Source of the DNA: Piliocolobus tephrosceles
Lineage: Eukaryota; Chordata; Mammalia; Primates; Cercopithecidae
Direction of reading: 5' to 3'
Length of the DNA: 64,000 nucleotides
Assembly (NCBI RefSeq): GCF_002776525.5
Contig: NC_045449.1
Span: 367,545-431,544 of the forward strand
The position numbers were made by a program, and so were the translations under genes. Positions within the stretch are counted from its first letter, which is position 1; the number at the start of each line of letters is the position of its first letter. The notes below the pieces were generated by a model, which saw nothing but the letters and a program-made list of their open reading frames with translations, did no database searches and was not told where the DNA came from. Shown piece by piece: positions 37,502 to 49,092 of this stretch.

Positions 37502-37831
37502 TAGGTGGGCATGGTAGCTCACACCTGGAATCCCAGCACTTTGGGAGGCCAAGGTGGTGAGCAGATCACCCGAGGTCAGGAGTTTGAGACCAGCCTGACC
37601 AACATGGTGAAACCCTGTCTCTACTGAAAATACAAAAATTAGCCAGGCATGGTGCATGCACCTGTAATCCCAGCTACCCAGGAGGCTGAGGCAGGAGAAT
37701 CGCTTGAACCCAGGAAGCGGGGGTTGCAGTGAGCCGAGATCACCCCACTGCACTCCAGCCTGGGTGACAGAGCAAGACTCTGTCTAAAAAACAAAATGAA
37801 AAATAAATAAATAAATAAATAAATAAATAAA
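37502..37831 (+). mobile_element. Alu, sense, with an (AAAT)n tail
   Basis: It starts 'aggtgggcatggtagctcac', ends 'gactctgtctaaaaaacaaa', and continues into seven AAAT units. Confidence 0.94.
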
Positions 37832-38074
37832 GGATAGTCTTTTCTTCTCATTTAACAGGGAAGGCAGTTCACTACATTACAGCGGAATCGGAATTAGGCC
37901 ACGCATCTTCTCTCTCGACTGCAGGTCCAAGGACTTTTCTACTAAATCACATTGCTTCTCTATTGTTACCAGCAGTTAAAAAAAACCCAAAATCTAACTT
38001 TAAAGAAAATTCAAAAGTATGATTCTCTCAACGTGGATTTCTTCTTCCGTCCCTCCTTTCTTCTTTCCCTTTCC

Positions 38075-38180
38075 ATTCCTGCCTGCATGGGTTCTGTGTA
38101 TACTCTGCACGACTCGAGGAGACAGATGAGCCAGCTACAATTCCTGCATTCAAGGAGCTCAATGTCCACGCATATGTAAC
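38075..38180 (-). mobile_element. L2 fragment, antisense
   Basis: 'cctgcattcaaggagctcaa' is a typical reversed L2 phrase. Confidence 0.5.
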
Positions 38181-38305
38181 GATGCAAACAGAAATGACCA
38201 TAGAACATAGACACTTGGTTTCCCAGTGGATAGGAAATCTGAAGAAAGCATATTGATGTGTCAGCAGGGAGTCTGGACCTCCAAAAAGAAGAGGTTTACT
38301 CCTTT

Positions 38306-38574
38306 CTCTTTTTTTTAGATATAGGGTGTCACTCTGTCACCCACCATAGCTCACTGCAGCCTCAACTCCTGGGCTGAAGTGATCCTCCCACCTCAGCCTC
38401 CCAAGTCACTGGGACTAAGGGGTGCACCCGACTAATTATTATTTTTTTTTAATTTTCTGTAGGGATGAGGTCTCACTATGTTGCCCAGGCTGGTCTCGAA
38501 CTCCTGGTCTCAAGCAATCCCGCCTCGGCCTGCCAAAGTGCTGGGATTACAGGTGTGAGCCACTGCATCGAGCC
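38306..38574 (-). mobile_element. Alu, antisense, old (J-like)
   Basis: 'tagatatagggtgtcactct' to 'ccactgcatcgagcc', with an internal deletion in the left part. Confidence 0.92.
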
Positions 38575-38579
38575 AAAAA

Positions 38580-39115
38580 GAAGAGGTTCCCAGAGAGAAA
38601 ATTTGGACTTGGTCTTTGACTACACAGAGACAAACGCTTAACCGGCAGTACTATGTCCTACCTTTCCAATGGAGGCGTGTAGTCCCCAGGCCTGTATACC
38701 TGGCTTTGGGGTTTACAGAGACTCACTGACCTAGTTTGCTCACCAGAGATGTTAAAAGGTAAACCCTAAAGTAAAAACATATCCTAAATTGTAACCAAAT
38801 CTGACAGCTGATAAAGTAATAAGGTATTTGTGACTGAGTAAGGCCTCTGACTCACAAAATTACTAGTCGGTAAAACGGGATCAATACTTAGGAAAAATGA
38901 TGACAGGGCATTCTAGAAACATGACATACTGCATCAGACAAACGGTAAATCCACACAGTGTTCTCTATCATCACTTTTCCCAGCAGCTCAGTGAAATCAC
39001 TGCAGTGAGGGAGTAAGCACTGAAGCCAATGGACAGAGTCACCACACAGTGAACACTGAATCCCAACCACCCAACCCACTGATTTCATGTGGCAGCTCCC
39101 TAGGGGAGGTCTTAC
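38580..39115. other. Intron 3' of VPS53 exon F
   Basis: Unique sequence containing the GTAAGA donor of exon F at its upper end. No repeat recognised. Confidence 0.6.
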
Positions 39116-39257
39116 CAGGGTCCCATCGGTCAGGGTGCAGCCAGAGAAGCGTTTTGCGAGAAACCCCTCAAAGTTAGTTGTTCTCTGAATAGCAAAAAGA
39201 AGCAATTTCACTTCAATTTCCTTCGCTCTCGTACGCATAATCTTGGCAAGTTCTGTC
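39116..39257 (-). CDS. VPS53: VPS53 internal exon F (about residues 325-372)
   Basis: This 142-bp exon is read after the acceptor TCTTTGTTTTGAAG and ends at a GTAAGA donor. The first base completes the split arginine, followed by TELAKIMRTRAKEIEVKLLL, FAIQRTTNFEGFLAKRFSGC and TLTDGTL, ending in phase 0. A second AG lies 5 nt inside the exon (start 39252). Using it would shift the frame, so 39257 is chosen because only it preserves continuity with exon E. I recall alanine in human VPS53 where threonine opens this exon, but I cannot verify that here. The upstream neighbour is 3785 bp away; the next exon is 15.5 kb downstream. Confidence 0.95.
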
Positions 39258-39499
39258 CTTCAAAACAAAGAGATAAGAATACTATCAAACAAACTGCTCA
39301 TTCATTCAAGAGAAGACAAAGTAAATGGCCTTCACTTATATTCAGGAAAAAAAATGTACGTAGTCTTTTCAAACCCTGAGGTCTGTTACCAGCTTAGTCT
39401 AAAACCTGGGGAATAGAAATACATGTTCTAAACAAGAATTTTAAGGTGAAATTATCCACCAGGCAAAAAATCTCAGGGGTTATGGACTATATATATATA

Positions 39500-39732
39500 T
39501 AGTTTGTTTGTTTGTTTTTGAGATGGAGTCTCCCTCTGTCCCCCAGGCTGGAGTGCAGTGGCACGATCTCTGCAACCTCCACCTCCTGGGTTCAAATGAT
39601 TCTTTTCTTTTGTATTTTTAGTAGAGATGGGGTTTCACCATGTTGGCCAGGCTGGTCTCGAACTCCTGACCTCAGGCGATCTGCCCACCTCGGCCTCCCA
39701 AAGTGCTGGGATGACAGGCGGGAGCCACCAGT
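39500..39732 (-). mobile_element. Alu, antisense, internally deleted
   Basis: (TTTG)n and 'gagatggagtctccctctgt', then a jump to 'tgtatttttagtagagatgg', ending 'gcgggagccacc'. Confidence 0.93.
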
Positions 39733-40460
39733 AATTTGTTTTCATGGTTACTACATTGCCTGTATCTTTGAACTGTTGAAGAATTGGATAATAATACATA
39801 TGAAGCACCTAGTTTTTTAGTGTATATATTCTATATAATTTCACAAGTCATTAATTACTGAATTATAAAGCCCTGCCTCTTCCTAAGGGCCCAGTAATCA
39901 TCTCTTCAACTGGATGGCGTAAGTCCTCGAAACATGCCAGGGACAGGATCGCCGCGGGAAAAGTGACAAGCATGCTTAGCTGGTCCCTGCCCAAGAAGCG
40001 CCGGTGCAGCTCACTCAGACGTTCTGTCTCAGATGCTCAGTTGCTGGTGAACAGGGACGTGCGAGTTCTTAGTAAGGACTAAGCTACCATCTTCCCACAC
40101 AAATCAATGATGAAATCAAACAAAGAGTCTCTGAGTTTATTTAAGAATGATGTATCTGTAGGATTTTAGCCAAATTCTAACAATAGAAGCTTGGCAGCAA
40201 CACTGCCATTAGCCAAGACAACAATGGCAGGTACTGGCGCTCACAGAGACGTGCTGGCTCTAGCACACGTCCAGTCTCTCCCAGGCTCCATTTCTCACTG
40301 AGCCGGTTTGCAAGTCTGCTGAACTGTAGGCTAAAAAGAATGAGCTAACAGTTTCTCAAGGAACTCACTCTTTATTTTGTTAACTGGGATTTAGAAGGTG
40401 ACAATCTCAACTGATCTTAAACCAAGGCTAAAAGGTTCTCTAAATCTACAGGAGTCAATG
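39733..40460. other. Unique intronic sequence
   Basis: No gene or repeat recognised. Confidence 0.5.
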
Positions 40461-40462
40461 TG

Positions 40463-40569
40463 TTTCTTTTTCTTTCTTTCTTTTCTTTTCCTTTTTCCCT
40501 TCCACTCTCCCTCCCTCCCTTCCTTCCTCACTTCCTTCCTTCTCTCTCTCGCTCTCTCTCTTTTTTTTG
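40463..40569. repeat. Polypyrimidine tract (TTTC, CTTC, TCTC)
   Basis: About 100 bp of almost pure C and T, the expanded reversed tail of the Alu that follows. Confidence 0.9.
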
Positions 40570-40851
40570 AGACAGGGTCTCCCTCTGTCACCCAGGGCTG
40601 GAGTGCAATGGCACGATCATGGCCTACTGCAGTCTCGACCTCCTGGACTCAAGCAATCCTCCCACCTCAGCCTCTCCAGTAGCTGGGATTACAGGTGCTT
40701 GCCACTATGACCAGCCAATTTTTGCGTTTTTTGTAGAGATGGGGTTTTGTCATGTTGCCCAGGCTTGTCTCAAACTCCTAGGCTCACACGATCCACCTGC
40801 CTTGGCCTCCCGAAGTGCTAGGATTAGAGGCATAAACCACGAAGCCTGGCC
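40570..40851 (-). mobile_element. Alu, antisense
   Basis: 'gagacagggtctccctctgt' to 'accacgaagcctggccc'. Confidence 0.93.
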
Positions 40852-40887
40852 CAAAGTGTTTCTTAGAACAACAGCCACATAGAATGG

Positions 40888-41052
40888 AGCTGAGTGTACC
40901 TGCAGTTGCAGCTACTTGGGTGGCTGAAGCAGGAGGGCTGCCTGAGCCCAGGATTTCAAGGCTGGGGTGTGCTATCACCATGCCTGTGAACAGTCACTGT
41001 ACTCTAGCCTGGGAAATACTGCAAGACCCCCATCTCTTAAAACAATAACAAA
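40888..41052 (+). mobile_element. Alu, sense, 5'-truncated and old
   Basis: It enters at 'gctgagtgtacctgcagttg' and ends at an A-rich (AACAATAAC) tail. It faces the preceding antisense Alu across 36 bp. Confidence 0.85.
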
Positions 41053-41059
41053 AAAGTCA

Positions 41060-41310
41060 CACAGAACAAACACCAAGCGTGAACACTCCCATGAACTATG
41101 GACTATCACCCTGGGTGGTGATGATGTGTCCGTGTAGCTTCATCAGCTGTGACAAACATACCCCTCTGGTGGAAGGTGCTGACCATGGGGAGACTATGCA
41201 CGTGAGGCAGGGAGCACCTGGGAACTCTCTGTATCTTCTGCTCAATTCTGCTGGGAACCTCAAATTGCTCTAAAAAATGAAATCTATTTTAATAAAAGCC
41301 AATATCCCTT
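41060..41310 (+). mobile_element. L1 (L1MB/L1MC-like) 3' UTR, sense
   Basis: 'ggtggtgatgatgtgtccgt', 'cttcatcagctgtgacaaac' and 'attgctctaaaaaatgaaat' follow an L1M 3' end. Confidence 0.8.
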
Positions 41311-41549
41311 AAAACACTTTTCTCCCACGATGTGTTTAAAACGTGCAATTTGACTATAACTTCCATGATTTTAACAAAAAGACCACCATGAACTCTGGGA
41401 AGGTGGCTGAGTTATGCTTAGATGTCGGCCTTTTTTTCTCTTTTTCACCTGGCATTAGATATAACTGTGTACCACTGGGGGGAAATACATAACTAATACG
41501 AACCAGTTACCAACACTGTTGTAGTGTAGCTGCAAATGAAGAATTAAAA

Positions 41550-41785
41550 GGAGTTCAAGACCAGCCTGAACAACAGAGCAAAACTCTCATCTCTACAAAA
41601 AACACACACACAAAAATTAGCCGGTGTAGTGGCACACACCTGCAATCTCAGCTACTCGGGAGGCTGAGGTGGGAGAATCACTTGAGCCTGGGAGGTCAAG
41701 GCCGTGTGAGCCGTGATCACACCACTACACTCCAGTCTGGGTGACAGGGTGAGACCCCGTCTCAAAAAAAAAAAAAAAAAAAAAC
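41550..41785 (+). mobile_element. Alu, sense, 5'-truncated
   Basis: It enters at 'aggagttcaagaccagcctg' and ends in A20. Confidence 0.93.
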
Positions 41786-41849
41786 CAAAAGTCCAACTCT
41801 GGCTTTAGCTTTGTCATAGATACACTGATTTAACCTTCCTGAGCTTTGG

Positions 41850-42142
41850 TTTTTTCTTTTTTTTTTTTTTGAGACAGAGTCTTGCTCTGTCGCCCGGGCT
41901 GGAGTGTAGTGGCCGGATCTCAGCTCACTGCAAGCTCCGCCTCCCGGGTTTACGCCATTCTCCTGCCTCAGCCTGGGACTACAGGCGCCCACCACCTCGC
42001 CCGGCTAGTTTTTTTTTTGTATTTTTAGTAGAGACGGGGTTTCACCCTGTTAGCCAGGATAGTCTCGATCTCCTGACCTCGTGATCCGCCCGTCTCGGCC
42101 TCCCAAAGTGCTGGGATTACAGGCTTGAGCCACCATGCCCGG
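41850..42142 (-). mobile_element. AluY (Old World monkey type), antisense
   Basis: 'gtggccggatctcagctcac' and 'gcctcccgggtttacgccat' are diagnostic. It has a short deletion before 'gggactacaggcgcccacca' and ends 'ccaccatgcccgg'. Confidence 0.95.
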
Positions 42143-42257
42143 TGGCTTTAGTTTTTTTAATATAAAGAGACAATCTGTACTTGGGCTACACTCATGGATA
42201 CTGTAGAGAGGATGAATGAAAGAAGGTCTTTAAAATGCTTGGAAAGCTCAGATGCAG

Positions 42258-42550
42258 GCCAGGTGCAGTGGCTCACGCCTGTAGTCCCAGCACTTTGGGA
42301 GGCCGAGATGGGCGGGCAGATCACCTGAAGTCAGGACTTCAAGACCAGCCGGGCCAACATGGTGAAACCCCATCTCTACTAAAAATACAAAAATTAGCCA
42401 GGTGTGGTTACACATACCTGTAATCCTTGCTACCTGGGAGACTGAGGCATGAGAATCACTTGAACCCAGTAAACGGAGGTTGCAGTGAGCTGGGATTGTA
42501 CCACTGCAGCACTCCAGCCTAGGTGACAGAGTGAGACTCTGTCTCAAAAT
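42258..42550 (+). mobile_element. Alu, sense
   Basis: 'ggccaggtgcagtggctcac' to 'gagactctgtctcaaaataa', full length. Confidence 0.95.
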
Positions 42551-43305
<755 letters not shown>

Positions 43306-43362
43306 TTAAAGAATCTAGGCTACCTTTTTTACTTGATTTTTTACTTAAAAATCCAGAGGTTT

Positions 43363-43654
43363 GGCCGGGCGCGGTGGCTCACGCCTGTAATCCCAGCACT
43401 TTGGGAGGCTGAGGCGGGCGGATCACGAGGTCAGGAGATCGAGACCATCCTGGCTAACACGGTGAAACCCCAGCTCTACTAAAAATACCAAAAATTAGCC
43501 GGGCATGGTGGTGCACACCTGTAGTCCCAGCTACTCGGGAGGCTGAGGCAGGAGAATGGTGTTAACCTGGGAGGCGGAGCTGGCAGTGAGCCGAGATGCA
43601 CCACTGCACTCCAGCCTGGGAGACAGAGTGAGACTCCGTCGCAAAAGAAAAAAA
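43363..43654 (+). mobile_element. AluY, sense (first of two at one site)
   Basis: 'ggccgggcgcggtggctcac' to an A-rich tail. It is flanked by aaaaatccagaggttt (43347-43362) and aaaaatccagaagttt (43655-43670). Confidence 0.96.
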
Positions 43655-43672
43655 AAAAATCCAGAAGTTTTT

Positions 43673-43964
43673 GGCCAGGCGCAGTGACGCAGGCCTATAA
43701 TCCCAGCACTCTGGGAGGCAGGTGGATCACCTGAGGTCAGGAGTTCGAGACCAGCCTGACCAACATGGAGAAACCTCGTCCCTACTAAAAAATACAAAAA
43801 TTAGCCAGGTGTGACGGGGGCCTATAATCCCAGCTACTTGGGAGGGGGAGGCAGGAGAATCGCTTGAACCCAGGAGATGGAGGTTGCAGCGAGCTGAGAT
43901 CGTACCACTGCATTCCAGCCTGGGCAACAAGAGCGAAACTTTGTCTCACAGAAAAAAAAAAAAA
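43673..43964 (+). mobile_element. Alu, sense (second at the same site)
   Basis: 'ggccaggcgcagtgacgcag' to A17. It is followed by a third copy of the target, aaaaatccagaggttt, at 43965-43980. Confidence 0.96.
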
Positions 43965-44256
43965 AAAAATCCAGAGGTTTTTAACCTGGGGTCCATGATT
44001 GGCCTTCAGGGGTCTATACATTTCCAGAAACTATAAGCAGAATTTTATGCACAGGTCCATGTTCCTGAATTTCTCCCAAGGGTCAGTGACCTCAAAAGAC
44101 TTAAGAACTATAAAGTCATCCCCCAGGACTCACAGCTCAACAATCAACACTGGAAGACAGTCATACTAAAAGGAAGTCTAAATTAGCAGGCTTGACAGCG
44201 TTCATTTTTCAATAAAATTCAAAGGTTACATCTGATCTTATTTGGTCAATACTTAC

Positions 44257-44400
44257 ATCTTGGTTTTCTTGAAAAAGTACTAGATACTCTGACAGATGCT
44301 GTTTAATGAACTTTTTGATGATTTCCTGTTTGATCCTGGGGTCCAGAATATTAGCAACCAGACATGCATCTCGTAGAACATTGCTGGGTCCTCCGGGTCT
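44257..44400 (-). CDS. VPS53: VPS53 internal exon D (about residues 230-277)
   Basis: This exon is exactly 144 bp (48 codons), phase 0 on both sides, with an ACTAG acceptor and a perfect GTAAGT donor. It encodes RPGGPSNVLRDACLVANILD and continues to IKQHLSEYLVLFQENQD. Because its length is a multiple of three and it is symmetric in phase, it could be skipped or included without disturbing the frame. A 30-bp minisatellite lies about 360 bp upstream in the transcript direction (44760-44965). The exon belongs to the conserved N-terminal region that packs into the GARP/EARP rod. No lesion is seen. Confidence 0.96.
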
Positions 44401-44759
44401 CTAGTAAAACAAACATGTACCAGATTAAAAGCCAGAAACCACCTTTAAACCTCATGGATTCTCACAGCCGCTGCTTCTTCTCTCTACGCGTGGTGAGTCT
44501 TACTCCTGCTCCTTTACATTCGTTCTTTCCACTGTGGATGGATCCATCAGTTACCTGTTGTTCCTCGAGGACGCAATCCTTACACTCATTTCACAGCAGG
44601 AGACATGAAAACTACCTTGTGAATCTGTAATGAGATCTTTTGGGAAATAGGCAGAAATGATCATGGGAAATTTGACTTTCTGCAAACCATAACTAAAAGA
44701 GACCTAAAAGTTCCAATGCCACTGGTCTCTGACGTCGGAAGACACTGCTGAAGAGGCCG

Positions 44760-44965
44760 AAGAGTCGGAATGCCACCAGCCTCCCAAGAGTCGGAATGCC
44801 ACCGGCCTCTCTTTCAAGAGTGGGAATGCCACCAGCCTCTCTCCCAAGAGTGGGAATGTCACCGGCCTCTCTCCCAAGAGTGGGAATGCCACCAGCCTCT
44901 CTCTCAAGAGTGGGAATGCCACCGGCCTCTCTCCTAAGAGTGGGAATGTCACCAGCCTCACTCCA
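44760..44965 (+). repeat. 30-bp minisatellite, seven copies
   Basis: Units read 'aagagtgggaatgccaccag' then 'cctctctccc'. The first unit is 26 bp and the rest are 30 bp. Because 30 is divisible by three, all frames stay open and encode a 10-residue repeat on each strand; this is a by-product. The array lies in the intron about 360 bp upstream of the exon D acceptor. Confidence 0.96.
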
Positions 44966-45070
44966 CATGTGCCACTTTTCCCTGACTCCAATCTCTGGGA
45001 TTCCTGTTCTTAAAGTGCTATGGTTTTGCCAGATAGTGTAGTCGCCTTTAACACATAAAACCAGGTTCCA

Positions 45071-45385
45071 GGCCGGGCACGGTGGCTCACGCCTGTAATC
45101 CCAGCACTTTGGGAGGCCGAGGTGGGCGGATCACGAGGTCAGGAGATTGAGACCATCCTGGCTAACATGGTGAAACCCTGTCTCTACTAAAAAGAAATAC
45201 AAAAATTAGCCGGGCACGGTGGCGAGCGCCTGTAATCCCAGCTACTCAGGAGTCTGAGGCAAGTAATGGCGTGAACCCGGGAGGCGGAGCTTGCAGTGAG
45301 CCGAGATCGCGACACTGCACTCCAGCCTGGGCGACAGAGAGAGACTCCGAGACTCTATCTCGAAAAGAAAAAAAAAGAAAACAAA
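45071..45385 (+). mobile_element. AluY, sense
   Basis: 'ggccgggcacggtggctcac' to an A-rich tail. 'gactccgagactctatctcg' shows a small local duplication at the end. Confidence 0.95.
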
Positions 45386-45562
45386 ACCACACACACAAAC
45401 AAGAAGTCACTATGCAAGAGAAAAGGAAGGCATGCTGTTAGAACCATTTTAATTTCATCTGCCCAGTGGTATCTGGGAAAAAAGATACAAAGTAGGTCTC
45501 TTCTAAATAATAAAGATGGGCTTCATCCATATCTTCCTGAAATTTCTAGAAACTGAAATGGG

Positions 45563-45871
45563 TGGCCGGGCACGGTGGCTCACGCCTGTAATCCCAGCAC
45601 TCTGGGAGGCCAAGGCAGGCGGATTACCTGAGGTTGGGAGTTCGAGACCAGCCTGGCCAACACAGAGAAACCCCGTCTCTACTAAAAATACAAAAATTAG
45701 CCAGGCATGGTGGCAAATGCCTGTAATCCCAGCTACTTGGGAGGCTGAGTCAGGAGAACTGCTTGAACCCAGGGGACGGAGGTTGCAGTGGGCTGAGATG
45801 GCACCATTGCACTCCAGCTTGGGCCAAAGAGTGAAACTCCGTATTAAAAAAAAAAAAACAAAAAAAAAAAC
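45563..45871 (+). mobile_element. AluS, sense
   Basis: 'ggccgggcacggtggctcac' to an A-rich tail. The target ctgaaatggg is repeated on both sides. Confidence 0.95.
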
Positions 45872-45884
45872 CTGAAATGGGCAG

Positions 45885-47106
45885 CTGAGTACACGTGAAG
45901 CTAACCCTGTCCTAAGAAGCGCCCAGAGCTTCTCATGAGCGAATATCCCTACAATCCTTTTTTACTTCTTTGATCTTCATCTTCCTCATGTAATAAATAG
46001 GACTAATGGCTTTCTAGTATCTACTCCCTCCCTGCAGTTATATCAGATGACTAAGGAATATGAGGTTCTCCAAGAAAAGTACTTTACAAATCAGCATCTG
46101 ATTACTAGCAGACAGCCACAAAATGTGAAGACATTAAAATCAGGAGCGGAATTCCTACAGAAAGTGATGGGCAAAAGCTGGGGCCGTTACTCCCAATTAC
46201 TTCCTTACTTTCTTTTATGGAACACAAAGAAAAAATAATTAAGATATTTCCACTTATTGAATTACAGAGCAGACGCCGGAAATGTTCCTTGGATCAGTAA
46301 ATGAATGTATGTCCCCATCTCCACCCACCGAGTAGGGTCAGGCTCCTTGCCCCTGAATGCTTCAGTATATTTCTGCCTTGAACAATTATTTCTCTTGAAA
46401 TAGCTCAAATAATAGAGAAAAGGGCTTGTATGGGTTCTTTCCTGTCCGACACACGCTAGGTATAAAGATGGCATCTGCTACAGTTGGAAGGGTGGAGCTA
46501 AAAGCAGTTCCCCAAGCAGGATGACCGCCGAGCGGGAGAAAGCTGGTTACATGAGAAGTGCAACCAGCAGCTCCCACGTGAAATGCTGTGGGCTTTGCAG
46601 ACACAACACAAACAGCTCTGCTACCAGAGAGCTCAAGGGCATTAATTCCGAAGAGCAGGCTTACGGTCGGTAACAGTGAGGCTCCACACTGTGTCACTCC
46701 GAGAATTACATAAGCCGGTGGATGCTCCGCCCAGTTGTCTTTTCACCAAACCAAAACCAGTAAGTTATGTAACAATCCTAAAAACACTGCGGCATCAGGA
46801 TTTTTTAAAAATATAGCCATGAGAAAAAAGGAACTGACAGGGCAGACAAGATAGAAGGTTTGACCTACATTAAATTAAGCCCAAACAAATCCTCCCTTTC
46901 TGAGGCTGGAAGGAAACAGAAGAGGAACTGCCACCACCTTGGGACATTTAAAATCCAGGATGGTCTCATCACTCTGAGCCTGCAGCAGACGGATCTGCAG
47001 CTGCCAGTGGGCACGACGGGAATGACAACTGCGTGGTGACCAGGGTGGGCATGAGTTCGGCAAGGATGCCGGTCATCTCTAAAGACAGGGAAACGCAGAG
47101 CAGTAC
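45885..47106. other. Intron 5' of exon D and 3' of exon C
   Basis: Unique sequence, no repeat or gene recognised. Frames of up to 103 codons have no domain. Confidence 0.55.
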
Positions 47107-47185
47107 CTTGGTGCCCTGGGAAGGAAACGCTTCTTCAAAATCGGCCAGGATTTGCTGTCCTAACTCAGTCTGTGCAGCCTTCACT
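47107..47185 (-). CDS. VPS53: VPS53 internal exon C (about residues 203-229)
   Basis: This short 79-bp exon follows a pyrimidine-rich CTCTTCCTCACAG acceptor and ends with an AAG|GTACTG donor. It completes the split arginine codon and then encodes VKAAQTELGQQILADFEEAF followed by PSQGTK, ending in phase 0. It continues the N-terminal helical domain of VPS53. Because its length is not a multiple of three, skipping it would shift the frame. The donor (GTACTG) is weaker than the GTAAGT-type donors of several other exons here, which is worth noting but not by itself evidence of alternative splicing. Confidence 0.96.
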
Positions 47186-47520
47186 CTGTGAGGAAGAGAG
47201 AACACATCATCACCTGGCATAATATCCTTATGTCACTACACACCGATCCACAGGGTCGGAGGGGCTGAAGTCTTTCCAGAAAGGCCAGGAAGGGTCCAGA
47301 GACGTCCACGAGGTGAGAGGTCACACACTAGTTAAGTGGCAGGTTGATGAGCAGGACCCAGGCACCCAAGGTATTCTCAGGGTGAATCTTCTATATCCCC
47401 AAAATGCTTCTAGGCCAACCCTTTCCCTGAGGTCGTACGTGTTCATCTTTACACAGTTCCACTGGGGGTAGTCGTGCTGTGGGAAAATGTTACAGAATCA
47501 CATCCACATCAAATAGAAAT
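47186..47520. other. Intron 5' of VPS53 exon C
   Basis: Unique sequence. It includes the pyrimidine-rich acceptor tract of exon C just above 47185. Confidence 0.6.
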
Positions 47521-47522
47521 CC

Positions 47523-47828
47523 AGTCAGGCACAGTGGCTCACATCGGAAATCCCAGCATGTGGGAGGCTGACGTGAGAGGGTTGCTTGAGGCCAGGATTT
47601 CAAGACCAGCCTGGGCAACATTAGAGAGATCCAGTCTCTACAAAAAAACAAACTAAAATAAAAATTACCCAGGTGTGGTGGAACACATCTGTACTCGGGA
47701 GGCTGTGGCGGGAGGATCTCTTGAGCCCAGGACTCTGAGGACACACAGAGCTATGATCACACCACAGCACTCCAGCCTGGGTGACAGAGCGAGACCTTGG
47801 CTCTCAAAACACTAACAAACAACAACAA
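47523..47828 (+). mobile_element. Alu, sense, old
   Basis: 'cagtcaggcacagtggctca' to a (AACAAC) tail, with several small deletions. Confidence 0.92.
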
Positions 47829-47924
47829 ATAAATCCATTTTGGATTACTGGTATAACTGCTGTCCTACTCCCTGGAGTACAGAATGGGAAAAGGGCTCCA
47901 TAGTGTTTTAGGGTGTTTTGTAAA

Positions 47925-48395
47925 AAATTATTATGGGTATATAACCATTATATATATTTTTATAGAGTACCCGTGAAGTTTTGATACAGGCATATGATGT
48001 ATAATGATCAAATCAGGGTAACTGGGGTATCCACCACCCCAAGCTGTTACTTCTCTGTGTCAGGAACATTCCAATTCCAATATTTTAGTTATTTTTAAAT
48101 ATACAATAAATTATTAACTGTAGTCGCCCTACTGTTCTACCAAATAATAGATCTTATCATTCTAACTGTATTTTTGTACCCATTAGCCGTCCCACTTTCT
48201 CCCCATCTCCCTGCTACGCTTCCCAGCCTCTGGGACCCATCGTTCTACTCTCTATCTCCATGAGTTCAGTTCTGAAAATGTTCAGCTCCCACATACGAGT
48301 GAGGACATGAGGAGTTTATCTTCCTGGGTCTGGCTGATTTCATCTCACGTCACATCCATTTCCATCCATGTAGTTGTAGTGTTTTGGGTTTCTTG
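47925..48395 (-). mobile_element. L1 3' end, antisense
   Basis: 'tttgatacaggcatatgatg', 'atcagggtaactggggtatc' and 'cagctcccacatacgagtga' run in reversed L1 order. Confidence 0.9.
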
Positions 48396-48705
48396 TTAAT
48401 CCAGAAACCAACAAGCTCATAAGTTTTTAAACAAATGAATGAAGAGAATGTCTTCCATAGTAAAAACAAAAAGATACAAGTGACAAAAGGAACTGCTAAA
48501 GGAAAGTGAGGGCCACTGAATGATGATTTAAGTTCAGAAGTTTGTGAATATGAAAATGGAACAGCAAGGAAAACCAGTTAGAAAGGGGAGGCCGGTACTC
48601 AACAGTGGCTGCGAGTGTACTAGGAGCTCAAGAACCACGTGTGGACTTGAATGCAAGGGCAGAAAGGAGAAGCGGATAGGATGGAAAGCAGCTGTGGATC
48701 ACGCC
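48396..48705. other. Unique intronic sequence before a minisatellite
   Basis: No gene recognised. A frame opening at 48544 continues only because it enters the repeat and the N run. Confidence 0.5.
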
Positions 48706-49092
48706 CCGCGATCAATCACACCCCTGCCATCGATCATGCCCCCGCCATTGATCATGCCCTGCCATCGATCACACCCCCACAATCAATCACGCCCCCACCA
48801 TCGATCACGCCCCCGCCATCGATCATGCCCCCGCCATCGATCACACCCCAATCGATCACGCCCNNNNNNNNNNNNNNNNNNNNNNNNNNNNNNNNNNNNN
48901 NNNNNNNNNNNNNNNNNNNNNNNNNNNNNNNNNNNNNNNNNNNNNNNNNNNNNNNNNNNNNNNCAATCAATTGTGCCCCCGCCATCGATCACACCCCCGC
49001 CATCGATCACGAAATCGATCACGCCCCCACCATCGACCACGCCCCCACAATCAATCACACCCCACAATCGATCACGCCCCCAGAATTGATCA
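48706..49092. repeat. 17/18-bp minisatellite with a 100-N gap
   Basis: Units read about 'atcgatcacgcccccgcc' with small variants. About 157 bp lie before and 129 bp after the N run. Each unit carries the palindrome atcgat (or a variant) and a C5 run with CpG. Frames through it are by-products of the 18-bp period. Confidence 0.95.
48864..48963. other. Assembly gap (100 N)
   Basis: Undetermined bases inside the minisatellite. The size is probably nominal. Confidence 0.99.

Noticed and set aside
44693..45041. Frames of 81-95 codons with a 10-residue repeat
   Set aside because: The 30-bp unit is divisible by three, so all frames stay open; it is a repeat, not a protein.
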